13,718 nt of DNA, taken from NCBI GenBank assembly GCA_938007945.1, contig CALLME010000092.1, positions 1 to 13,718 on the forward strand, in the 5' to 3' direction. Source of the stretch: an uncultured Caulobacterales bacterium (GTDB taxonomy: Bacteria > Pseudomonadota > Alphaproteobacteria > Caulobacterales > Maricaulaceae). The notes below the pieces were generated by a model. It made no database searches. It saw only the letters and a list, made by a program, of their open reading frames with translations, and was not told the origin of the DNA. Shown here one piece after another: positions 1-6,161 of the stretch. Position numbers and translations under genes: made by a program. The number at the start of each line of letters is the position of its first letter. Within the stretch, counting starts at the first letter, position 1.

Positions 1-377
1 GCCGCGTAGGACCCGCTCTCAATCTTGACCGCCTGACACCCCGTCTCCATCATCACGCGCGAGGCATTACGGAAAGCCGTTTCGGGACTGTCTTCATAGC
101 TCCCAAAAGGCAAATCCACGACGACAAGCGCGCGGTGCGAGCCCCGCATAACCGCTTGCCCGTGCAGTATCATCATATCCAACGTCACACCCACCGTCGT
201 CGTGAGGCCATGCACTACCATGCCGACACTATCGCCGACCAAGATAAGATCGCAATGCTCGTCCAGCACCGCCGCCGTCGGCGCGTCATAAGCCGTGAGG
301 CAAACAATAGGCTCCCCACCCTTACGCGCCGTGATTTGCGGGGCCGTGATACGGCGGATGGTGTTTTGTGCAGACAT
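1..377 (-). CDS. panB: 3-methyl-2-oxobutanoate hydroxymethyltransferase (ketopantoate hydroxymethyltransferase), 3' end cut by window edge
   Basis: Catalyses transfer of a hydroxymethyl group from methylenetetrahydrofolate to 2-oxoisovalerate, giving ketopantoate, the first committed step of pantothenate/CoA synthesis in the cytoplasm. About 125 N-terminal residues are present (of roughly 260-280 usual); the gene runs off the left edge. Visible PanB signatures are [10 protein letters not shown] near residues 26-35, the Mg-binding LVGDSVGMV (Asp about 49), the second metal region [11 protein letters not shown] (Asp about 88), and the start of the VKIE motif (Lys about 118, Glu about 120). The ATG at 377 is preceded by AAGG about eight bases upstream, a modest ribosome site. 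The gene lies just downstream of a hairpin terminator that closes the mscS transcript, so it probably has its own short promoter in 378-418. Identification is firm; completeness cannot be judged. Confidence 0.93.
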   Translation of the reverse strand, partial: MSAQNTIRRITAPQITARKGGEPIVCLTAYDAPTAAVLDEHCDLILVGDSVGMVVHGLTTTVGVTLDMMILHGQAVMRGSHRALVVVDLPFGSYEDSPETAFRNASRVMMETGCQAVKIESGSYA

Positions 378-418
378 GGAAGGAGCCTTAATTGATTAGA
401 ATAAGGATATAGAACGTG

Positions 419-446
419 AAAAGACCCGCGACAAGGCGGGTCTTTT
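419..446 (-). terminator. Intrinsic terminator downstream of mscS (symmetric, possibly bidirectional)
   Basis: A perfect 11-bp inverted repeat (AAAAGACCCGC and GCGGGTCTTTT) brackets a 6-nt loop. The G/C-rich core is flanked by A-run and T-run, so the RNA from either strand ends in a U-tract. It sits 35 bases past the mscS stop codon and 42 bases before the panB start, which separates the two transcription units. Confidence 0.87.
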
Positions 447-480
447 ATTGGCATTTGCAAAAGAAATGTTCTTTCGGTTT

Positions 481-1338
481 TTATTTTGATTCCAGCTCCA
501 CGCTGATCGGATACGGAATTGAGATACCGTTCTGGTCAAAGGCTTCTTTGACCATTTTGTTTAAATCAAACATCACGTCCCAGTAATCTTCAGAGTTACA
601 CCACACGCGGCTTTGAATATCTACAGAACTTTCGCCAAGTCCAATAACTTTAGCCCAAGGCTCTGCAGGCTCGGTCAGCACTTTGGGATGCGAGGCGGCA
701 GTTGATTTGATGACGTCAAACGCTTTATCGATATTATCGTCATAGTCGATACCAAAATTATTATCGACGCGGCGAATACCTTTGGAGGTGAGGTTTTGAA
801 TTGTTGACCCCCAAACTTCGCCATTACCAATTATGACTTGGACATGATCGACCGTCGTGATTTCTGTAGTGAAGATGCTCATGTCAGTGACAACGCCTTC
901 TTCACCCGTAATACTCACAAAGTCGCCGATTTTAAACGGACGGAACAGCATGAGCATGGCGCCTGCTGCGACGTTAGACAGTGTCCCTTGCAGTGCGAGA
1001 CCAATCGCAAGGCCCGCCGCACCGAAGATAGCAACAAGTGATGCCGTTTGAACACCAACTTGACCAATTGCGGCAATGAAAACCATCGCCATGACGGCAT
1101 AGCGTACCATTGAACCAATGAATTTCGCGAGCGTTTCATCGACATTAGGCGCTTTGACAACATTTTTTCGGACTTTATTGCCCAACCAACGGGCAATTTT
1201 TGACCCAATCCATAAAATCAATAAGGCCAACAGAACTTTAATTGCATAAGGTGCTGCAACACCGCCCCAATGCATCAAATTTTCTATTGATAAAAAGTCG
1301 GCGGCCTTTGTTACCGTCTCAACAGCATCATTTTCCAT
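481..1338 (-). CDS. mscS: Small-conductance mechanosensitive channel, MscS family
   Basis: Inner-membrane homoheptameric channel that opens under membrane tension to release solutes during hypo-osmotic shock. The 285-residue product matches the length of E. coli MscS (286). Hydrophobic segments lie at about 30-48 (TM1), 73-92 (TM2) and 98-130 (TM3). TM3 has the Gly/Ala-rich pore pattern GAAGLAIGLALQGTLSN (about 106-122), followed by LFRPFKIGDF (131-140), the hallmark entry to the cytoplasmic beta domain. The C-terminal GISIPYPI motif is also family-typical. An in-frame start 17 codons upstream is possible, but ATG at 1338 is preferred: GGGAGAGAGATA lies directly before it and MENDAVETV starts the conserved body. 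One deviation is that the usual IPN of the beta domain reads IGN here. It is probably monocistronic, ending at the 419-446 terminator. Confidence 0.93.
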   Translation of the reverse strand: MENDAVETVTKAADFLSIENLMHWGGVAAPYAIKVLLALLILWIGSKIARWLGNKVRKNVVKAPNVDETLAKFIGSMVRYAVMAMVFIAAIGQVGVQTASLVAIFGAAGLAIGLALQGTLSNVAAGAMLMLFRPFKIGDFVSITGEEGVVTDMSIFTTEITTVDHVQVIIGNGEVWGSTIQNLTSKGIRRVDNNFGIDYDDNIDKAFDVIKSTAASHPKVLTEPAEPWAKVIGLGESSVDIQSRVWCNSEDYWDVMFDLNKMVKEAFDQNGISIPYPISVELESK

Positions 1339-1445
1339 TATCTCTCTCCCTGAGTGAATTCGAGATATAGTAACCTTGAGCCACGACAACGCAAGGCCCT
1401 AGATTCGGCCTCACATAACGGTATGGAGGTGGGCTATTAGCAGGC

Positions 1446-3200
1446 CTACAAATCCGCCAATTGCCCGACTGGGAACGCGAATACAGGGTCTGCGCCTTTT
1501 CTGATGATGTCTAACCTTGCGCCCGCGCGGGGCATTACAGAAAGGGCGTGGTAATTGGCGAGTATTTGCATGTTTTCAGAGAGCGGGTCGCCTGCGGCGC
1601 GGCCTTTGGCAGCGGCCTTAATAAGATACGCACCTGAGAGCACATCTCCGACCAGCGCGAGATAATCGGTAGCGGCGGCGAGCGCGTCTTGCTCTTCCGC
1701 GTTGAGCAAAATATCAGTTGCGGTTCTGAGCGTCTCTATCCCTTTTCGCAAGGCGGGTTCGCAAACATTTGCCACTTCGCCATCTTTTGACAGCTCGTGA
1801 ATATCTTCGAGGTCTTTGATTAGCGCGCGCATCCCTTCCCCGCCATCTCGGCGAAGTTTGCGGCCGACGAGGTCAATCGCTTGGATGCCATTTGTGCCTT
1901 CGTAAATCGGCGCAATACGCGCATCGCGGTAATGCTGCGCCGCGCCCGTTTCTTCGACAAAACCCATTCCTCCGTGGATTTGCACCCCAATTGAGGCGAC
2001 GTCCACGCCGAGGTCAGTGCTGTAGGCTTTGGAAATTGGCGTGAGAAGCGCGTCGCGAATATGGGCCGCTTTGCGCGCATAGGCATCAGGGAGGCTGTGC
2101 GCGAGATCACCTGCCGCCGCATTGACCATACAAATGGCGCGCGCGCCCATGAGGCGTGTCTTCATATCAATCAGCATACGGCGGACATCGGCGTGACCAA
2201 TAATCGGGTCGCCTTTTTCACCGCCCAGAACTTTGCCTTGCACCCGGTCATTCGCGTATTGCAGCGCCGCTTGGTAGGCGCGTTCGCCAATAGCGACACC
2301 TTGCACGCCGACGAAAAGCCGCGCCTCATTCATCATAGTGAACATACAAGCGAGGCCTTTATTGGGTTCGCCCACAAGCCAGCCCGTCGCGCCGTCAAAT
2401 TCCATCGTGCAAGTCGGGCTGCCGTGAATGCCAAGCTTATGCTCCAGCCCAATCGGCTTGAAACTATTGCGGTCTCCGAGCGAGCCGTCATCGTTCACGA
2501 GATATTTTGGACAAAGGAAAAGCGAAATCCCGCGCGAACCCGCTGGCGCATCTGGCAAGCGCGCGAGCACAAGGTGGATAATATTTTCCGCGCAATCATG
2601 ATCGCCCCAAGTAATGTAGATCTTCTGGCCAGACACGGCGTAGCTACCGTCGCCATTGGGCACAGCCTTTGATGTGAGCGTGCCAAGATCAGACCCCGAT
2701 TGCGGCTCGGTCAAATCCATAGCGCCTGTCCATTCCGCAGACACCATCTTCTCAAGATAAATCGCTTTGAGTTCATCAGAAGCATGGGCGTCAATCGCTT
2801 TCACCGCAGAAGAGGTCAGCATGGGACACAGACCAAAGGCCATATTTGCGGCATAGGTCATCTCTGAGGTCGCAGCCGCGAGCGCTTGCGGGAGGCCCAT
2901 ACCACCAATGTCTTCGCGCATTGGCAAGCTCATCCAACCCGCTTCTGCGTATTGCGCGTAAGCCTCTTTAAAGCCAGCTGTCGTTTTGACATTGCCGTCA
3001 CGCAGTTCGGGGTGATGCTGATCCCCTGTCCAGTTAAGCGGGGCGAGTACGTCGCCCGTAAAGCTTGCTGCGCCCTCTAGGATATCGCCAATGAGTTCAT
3101 GGCTGACATCACTATGCGCCTCTGTCGCCATAATTTGCTCGACATCGACGGCGTGTTTAAGCAGGTAGTGAAACGCTTTGACGGGGGCTACATAGCTCAT
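1446..3200 (-). CDS. Acyl-CoA dehydrogenase with C-terminal extension (DmdC/FadE-like, ~590-residue class)
   Basis: FAD-dependent alpha,beta-dehydrogenation of an acyl-CoA thioester, passing electrons to ETF. The 584-residue protein is much longer than the ~380-residue short/medium-chain enzymes. It has an N-terminal extension of about 80 residues, a dehydrogenase core and a helical C-terminal domain after about 450. Core motifs are MDLTEPQSGSDLG (161-173, flavin/substrate loop), HGGMGFVEE (409-417) and IYEGTNGIQ (432-440), whose Glu434 is in the position of the catalytic base. This architecture is shared by alphaproteobacterial 3-methylmercaptopropionyl-CoA dehydrogenase (DmdC) and by long-chain FadE-like paralogues; sequence alone does not decide the substrate. 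No dmdB, dmdD or fadAB partner is adjacent. ATG at 3200 has a good AAAGGAG ribosome site. Enzyme class is sure, substrate is not. Confidence 0.9.
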   Translation of the reverse strand: MSYVAPVKAFHYLLKHAVDVEQIMATEAHSDVSHELIGDILEGAASFTGDVLAPLNWTGDQHHPELRDGNVKTTAGFKEAYAQYAEAGWMSLPMREDIGGMGLPQALAAATSEMTYAANMAFGLCPMLTSSAVKAIDAHASDELKAIYLEKMVSAEWTGAMDLTEPQSGSDLGTLTSKAVPNGDGSYAVSGQKIYITWGDHDCAENIIHLVLARLPDAPAGSRGISLFLCPKYLVNDDGSLGDRNSFKPIGLEHKLGIHGSPTCTMEFDGATGWLVGEPNKGLACMFTMMNEARLFVGVQGVAIGERAYQAALQYANDRVQGKVLGGEKGDPIIGHADVRRMLIDMKTRLMGARAICMVNAAAGDLAHSLPDAYARKAAHIRDALLTPISKAYSTDLGVDVASIGVQIHGGMGFVEETGAAQHYRDARIAPIYEGTNGIQAIDLVGRKLRRDGGEGMRALIKDLEDIHELSKDGEVANVCEPALRKGIETLRTATDILLNAEEQDALAAATDYLALVGDVLSGAYLIKAAAKGRAAGDPLSENMQILANYHALSVMPRAGARLDIIRKGADPVFAFPVGQLADL

Positions 3201-3314
3201 GACGGACTCCTTTTGACGACCTTTTTATGCCACAAATTGCATATGGTTGAAACTCGCAAAAAGGGCAAGAGGCACGGTGAAATCAGCGCGTTTTGACGCA
3301 GAATAAAGCGCCAT

Positions 3315-3350
3315 AAAAAAGCCGCCTTCGCATGACGAAGACGGCCTTTT
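3315..3350 (-). terminator. Intrinsic terminator downstream of the small glycine-rich protein gene
   Basis: Read on the minus strand, GCCGTCTTCG, a 5-nt loop and CGAAGGCGGC form a 10-bp stem with one G-U wobble, followed by TTTTTT at 3320-3315. It starts 17 bases past the stop codon of the 3367-3648 gene, and it insulates that gene from the acyl-CoA dehydrogenase gene further along the same strand. Confidence 0.85.
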
Positions 3351-3366
3351 GTAAGATTTTAGAGCT

Positions 3367-3648
3367 TTATTTGCCCATAACTTTACCAAGAATAGCAGTG
3401 AGAATACCGCCCCCTACGCCACCTGAGGCGACATTGCTGATGATACTCATGACATCAAGACCAGCACCTGCTGTTGGATCGGCGACACCAAAGCCAAGCA
3501 TTTGCGCAACGGCTGAGAATCCCGCCCCGCCGACGATACCCGTCAGGCTGCGGCCCATCGTGCCCATGTTCGAGTTCATGACTTTGCCTGCAACGTTTCC
3601 GCCCAGCGCACCAGAGGCTAGCCCAATTACTAAATTTACGATATCCAT
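3367..3648 (-). CDS. Small glycine-rich hydrophobic protein, conserved-hypothetical type
   Basis: A 93-residue protein of unknown function. It is rich in Gly, Ala, Val and Met, with GG/GxxxG-like spacings (GALGGNVAGK near 13-22, GIVGGAG near 37-43, ASGGVGGGILTAILG near the C-terminus). It has two or three hydrophobic stretches and almost no charge except scattered Lys/Arg. This resembles a family of short glycine-zipper-like proteins found in many proteobacteria without assigned role; membrane association is inferred from composition only. An upstream in-frame ATG at 3660 exists. I prefer ATG at 3648 because GGGGA lies five bases before it, while 3660 has no ribosome site. It is a single-gene unit with its own terminator, and its upstream region holds a palindrome and a CtrA-type box shared with the divergent cytochrome gene. 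Confidence 0.75.
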   Translation of the reverse strand: MDIVNLVIGLASGALGGNVAGKVMNSNMGTMGRSLTGIVGGAGFSAVAQMLGFGVADPTAGAGLDVMSIISNVASGGVGGGILTAILGKVMGK

Positions 3649-3672
3649 AGTGTTCCCCATTTTGGATGTGAC

Positions 3673-3685
3673 GCCACAATGTGGC
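3673..3685. promoter_or_regulatory. Perfect 13-bp palindrome, candidate operator
   Basis: GCCACA-A-TGTGGC is a perfect inverted repeat with a single-base centre, so it cannot fold as a simple RNA hairpin with full pairing and fits a DNA-binding dimer better. It lies 25 bases upstream of the small glycine-rich gene start (3648), where a repressor could block transcription or elongation. The binding protein is unknown. Confidence 0.4.
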
Positions 3686-3746
3686 TATATGTCGTGAGAG
3701 CAGGATTTTTATTATGACATCTCTAATCTCAAGACTATTATTGAGC

Positions 3747-3761
3747 TTAACCCTTTATTAA
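3747..3761. promoter_or_regulatory. Full CtrA-type binding site (TTAA-N7-TTAA)
   Basis: TTAA CCCTTTA TTAA matches the complete CtrA consensus of alphaproteobacteria (two TTAA half-sites separated by exactly seven bases). It lies in the middle of the divergent region, about 98 bp from both the glycine-rich gene start and the cytochrome start. A site in coding DNA would mean little, but this one is intergenic, central and perfect. CtrA control of either gene is inference. Confidence 0.55.
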
Positions 3762-3768
3762 TCAAGTG

Positions 3769-3801
3769 AAATCGCCCTTTAATAGTTTGACCAAATCGCC
3801 C
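3769..3801 (+). repeat. Direct repeat of AAATCGCCC upstream of the cytochrome gene
   Basis: AAATCGCCC occurs at 3769-3777 and again at 3793-3801, 24 bp apart start to start. The copies sit immediately upstream of the proposed -35 box of the cytochrome promoter, a position suited to an activator binding tandem sites. No known regulator motif was recognised. Confidence 0.4.
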
Positions 3802-3802
3802 G

Positions 3803-3831
3803 ATGACAGCCCGCTCTCTATATCCTATGGT
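3803..3831 (+). promoter_or_regulatory. Candidate sigma-70 type promoter of the cytochrome c gene
   Basis: ATGACA (3803-3808) and TATGGT (3826-3831) are spaced by 17 bp and match the -35/-10 consensus at 5 and 4 of 6 positions. Start of transcription would fall near 3838, giving a ~20-nt leader that still contains the AGGA ribosome site before ATG 3859. Confidence 0.4.
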
Positions 3832-3858
3832 GAATTTAAATAACTCTCAGGACGCTCT

Positions 3859-4332
3859 ATGACCCCGTTTTTTAAATACTCCCGCTTTTTCTATGCCGCT
3901 TTCACGGCCTCATTGCTTGCCGCGTGCGGCAGCAGTGAAACAGCGAGCGCGCCACAGTCGGCGTCAATGCCAGCGTCCACCCCGGCCCCAACGCAGGTCG
4001 CAAAAGTAGACATTGACCCGATGGCGCGCGGAAAAAAACTCTATAAACGCTGCTCGACGTGCCACACACTTGAGGAAGGCGGCCGCCACAAAGTCGGCCC
4101 AAATATGTGGGATATTTTCGGCGCGACAGCAGGCATGAAAGACGGCTTTGCTTATTCCAAAGCGATGAAAGAGAGCGGCGTAGTTTGGACGGATGAAACA
4201 ATGGACGCTTATATCGAAAATCCACGTAAATTCATGCCAGGCAACCGTATGAGCTATGCGGGTCTACGTAAACCCGAAGACCGCGAAAATGTGCTCGCCT
4301 ATATAAAAGCCGAAACAACACCGAAAAATTAA
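3859..4332 (+). CDS. Class I c-type cytochrome, lipoprotein
   Basis: Periplasmic electron carrier anchored by lipid. The 157-residue precursor has an N-terminal signal with lipobox LAAC (Cys23), then a Ser/Pro/Ala-rich flexible linker (about 24-50), then one heme domain. CSTCH (65-69) is the covalent heme site with His69 as axial ligand. GPNMWDIFG (80-88), FAYSKAMK (97-104) and PGNRMSYAGL (127-136) follow the mitochondrial/alphaproteobacterial cytochrome c pattern, with Met131 as the likely sixth ligand. Gly after the lipid-bearing Cys does not give the inner-membrane Asp+2 signal, so outer-membrane sorting is possible. AGGA lies seven bases before ATG. It resembles membrane-anchored cytochromes c of the cy/c552 kind, but no partner oxidase is adjacent. 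The stop codon lies one base from the stop of the opposing gene. Confidence 0.93.
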   Translation: MTPFFKYSRFFYAAFTASLLAACGSSETASAPQSASMPASTPAPTQVAKVDIDPMARGKKLYKRCSTCHTLEEGGRHKVGPNMWDIFGATAGMKDGFAYSKAMKESGVVWTDETMDAYIENPRKFMPGNRMSYAGLRKPEDRENVLAYIKAETTPKN

Positions 4333-4333
4333 A

Positions 4334-5227
4334 CTAAAATTCGTTCCAGAGCGTGATGAGACCGCCTTGTTCGCGCACGATATTTTTGCCGGCGACGGTT
4401 TGAAATACACCGATTTGGAGTGACGTTTTACGCTTTGGTAGGGTCGGCATTTCGACCTCATTTTCTTCGTCCAAATCTGTGGGTGACCCGCTTTTTATCG
4501 ATTTAAAAAAAGAGAATTTGGGCAAATCAAAGACGAGGCTGGCTTGTAGCTTAAGGCTCTCATTTGCGAGAACTGTGTCGCCTTCAAACATACTGTCATT
4601 TGTATGACGGTAAAAACCCTGCCCAATGAATGTCATCTTTTCTGTCAGATCGAAACCCAATGTCAGATCCGTTGTAATCTGGCGCGGCGCACCGTCACTG
4701 CGCAGATCATAGGCAGCCTCTGCATTAAAAAAGCCAGCTTGTCCTGCCAGCGTCAATGCGCGTCCCGCAAGAATACGAAATTCTCCACCGTAGCCTCCAA
4801 GACCAAGATCACCATCTGGCACCGTTTCCCCGCCCGCTGGAATGACGAGGCTTGGCTGAATAGCGACAACCCAAGGCGAGTCTGTGCTCACACCGTAGCG
4901 CAGACCAAACTTACTCGTTGAAAAACCGCTATAGTTTTGCGGGCCTTGGCTTGAAGTATAGCTCACATCTTGTAAGGCCGAATTTCCAACGAGCGTCAAA
5001 TTACGGCCAAGCCCATATTCAAGATAAAATGTGCTATCGATTTTATTAAAACTAACAGGCGTAAGGCGTTTTCGTTCTGCGTTGTAAGCCAGATTCGCAG
5101 AATTATAGCTCGTACCTGAAATTACCAGCCCCTTGCCCTTTGGTAGAGTCCAAGCTCCCGCCTGACACTCTATGTTAACACCCATAAAGGCTAAAACACC
5201 TATCCCAATATTAGCAAATCGCGCCAA
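4334..5227 (-). CDS. Predicted outer-membrane beta-barrel protein of unknown function, TTG start
   Basis: A 297-residue protein with a hydrophobic N-terminus ending near CQAGAW (signal peptidase I site at about 22-25), then alternating polar/hydrophobic strands rich in Gly, Tyr and Phe with short turns. It ends in ITLWNEF, the terminal-Phe pattern recognised by the Bam machinery. A Lys/Asp/Glu-rich stretch (about 245-268) is probably an extracellular loop or periplasmic turn. The segment GAWTLPKGKG after the signal resembles uncharacterised alphaproteobacterial surface proteins; no transport substrate can be named. The start is TTG at 5227: GGAG sits five bases before it, and the next in-frame ATG (5185) would remove most of the signal peptide. 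An out-of-frame ATG lies between GGAG and the TTG. It converges on the cytochrome gene with one base between stops, without a visible terminator. Confidence 0.8.
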   Translation of the reverse strand: MARFANIGIGVLAFMGVNIECQAGAWTLPKGKGLVISGTSYNSANLAYNAERKRLTPVSFNKIDSTFYLEYGLGRNLTLVGNSALQDVSYTSSQGPQNYSGFSTSKFGLRYGVSTDSPWVVAIQPSLVIPAGGETVPDGDLGLGGYGGEFRILAGRALTLAGQAGFFNAEAAYDLRSDGAPRQITTDLTLGFDLTEKMTFIGQGFYRHTNDSMFEGDTVLANESLKLQASLVFDLPKFSFFKSIKSGSPTDLDEENEVEMPTLPKRKTSLQIGVFQTVAGKNIVREQGGLITLWNEF

Positions 5228-5266
5228 TTCATCTCCAGTGCAAAATATTTGTTTACACTAAAAACT

Positions 5267-5294
5267 ATTATCTTTTCTGAGTCAAATTCACCAA
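5267..5294 (-). promoter_or_regulatory. Weak candidate promoter for the beta-barrel gene
   Basis: Read on the minus strand, TTGGTG (5294-5289) and GATAAT (5272-5267) are separated by 16 bp. The -10 is a good match and the -35 poor. A GACTC (GANTC, CcrM methylation site) at 5283-5279 lies in the spacer, so methylation could affect it, but a single GANTC can occur by chance. Confidence 0.28.
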
Positions 5295-5352
5295 GAGACG
5301 TTTGAGACTATAAGCGCTTGAGACATTTCAGAGTTTGTGGTCAAACAAAGCC

Positions 5353-6132
5353 ATGACAGTTTCATTTGAAAAGCTCGCATTTCAGTGCAGCGATAGGCGC
5401 ATCGCCAAGACCGCAAAATCGGCGCTCGTCAAACGCTATGGCAATGTGTCCGTCGAAGAAGCGGACGCCATTATTGCGCTGGGGGGTGACGGCTTTATGC
5501 TTGAAACATTGACGCGCAATATGCGGCTCATCCGCAAAGGACTGCCCGTTTACGGTATGAACCGCGGCACGGTCGGGTTTTTGATGAATGGCTTTGACAA
5601 GGACGATCTGCCAGCCCGCCTCGCCGCAGCTGACCCCGCAATCATTCATCCTTTGAAAATGACCGCAACTCATGGCAGCGACACTGTCAATGAACTTGCT
5701 TTCAATGAGGTCTCGCTCTTTCGACAGACCCGCCAAGCTGCGCACATTAAAATTACGATTGATGGGCGCGAACGCATGCCAAAACTTATCGCCGATGGCG
5801 TGCTTGTCGCAACGCCTGCGGGCTCGACAGCCTATAATCTCTCAGCGCACGGTCCTGTCTTGCCGCTTGGCTCTGATATTTTAGCACTCACCCCGATTAG
5901 TGCGTTCCGTCCGCGTCGTTGGCGCGGCGCACTTGTGAAAGCGGACGCGAAAGTCGTGTTTGACGTCCTCAATCCAGAGAAACGCCCCGTTAGTGCCACG
6001 GCAGATAACATTGAATATCGTGACATTACCCGCGTTGCCGTGGAGCAGGATATTGAGACGTCTCTCACCCTGCTCTTTGATCCAGATCACGCCCTTGATG
6101 AGAAGATACTTAGGGAACAATTTGCGACTTAA
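5353..6132 (+). CDS. nadK: NAD kinase
   Basis: Phosphorylates NAD+ to NADP+ with ATP or polyphosphate in the cytoplasm, the only route to NADP. The 259-residue product fits the short alphaproteobacterial NadK class. Motifs are LGGDGFML (43-50, the GGDG phosphate-binding loop with catalytic Asp), MNRGTVGFL (69-77), NELAFNEVSL (113-122) and the long diagnostic block running from ADGVLVATPAG to STAYNLSAHGP (148-168). An in-frame TTG at 5335 could extend the protein by six residues. ATG 5353 is preferred because MTVSFEKLAF begins the fold, although neither has a clear ribosome site. A TATAAG box (5309-5314) flanked by two TTGAGAC copies lies upstream. It converges with the DUF2336 gene across 29 bases. 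Confidence 0.95.
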   Translation: MTVSFEKLAFQCSDRRIAKTAKSALVKRYGNVSVEEADAIIALGGDGFMLETLTRNMRLIRKGLPVYGMNRGTVGFLMNGFDKDDLPARLAAADPAIIHPLKMTATHGSDTVNELAFNEVSLFRQTRQAAHIKITIDGRERMPKLIADGVLVATPAGSTAYNLSAHGPVLPLGSDILALTPISAFRPRRWRGALVKADAKVVFDVLNPEKRPVSATADNIEYRDITRVAVEQDIETSLTLLFDPDHALDEKILREQFAT

Positions 6133-6161
6133 AACCGTCGCGGGGATAAATAGTTCGTGAC

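Noticed and set aside
1339..1389. N-terminal extension of MscS by 17 residues
   Set aside because: The upstream start lacks a ribosome site, while ATG 1338 follows a purine-rich GGGAGAGAGATA and gives the standard family length.
1394..1411. AGGCC-N8-GGCCT hairpin between the acyl-CoA dehydrogenase and mscS genes as a terminator
   Set aside because: Short stem with no U-tract on either strand; probably chance.
2061..2672. 203-codon open frame on the plus strand opposite the acyl-CoA dehydrogenase gene
   Set aside because: It lies wholly antisense to a gene with clear catalytic motifs, has no ribosome site, and its His/Arg-rich composition is what the opposite strand of a coding gene gives.
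3332..3697. Pro/Thr-rich 121-codon plus-strand frame over the small glycine-rich gene
   Set aside because: It is the complement of Gly-rich codons (giving Pro), starts inside the terminator hairpin of the opposite gene, and has no ribosome site. The minus-strand reading has a ribosome site and terminator.
6124..6140. GCGAC-N8-GTCGC hairpin at the end of nadK as a terminator
   Set aside because: Only five pairs, overlaps the stop codon and has no following T-run.
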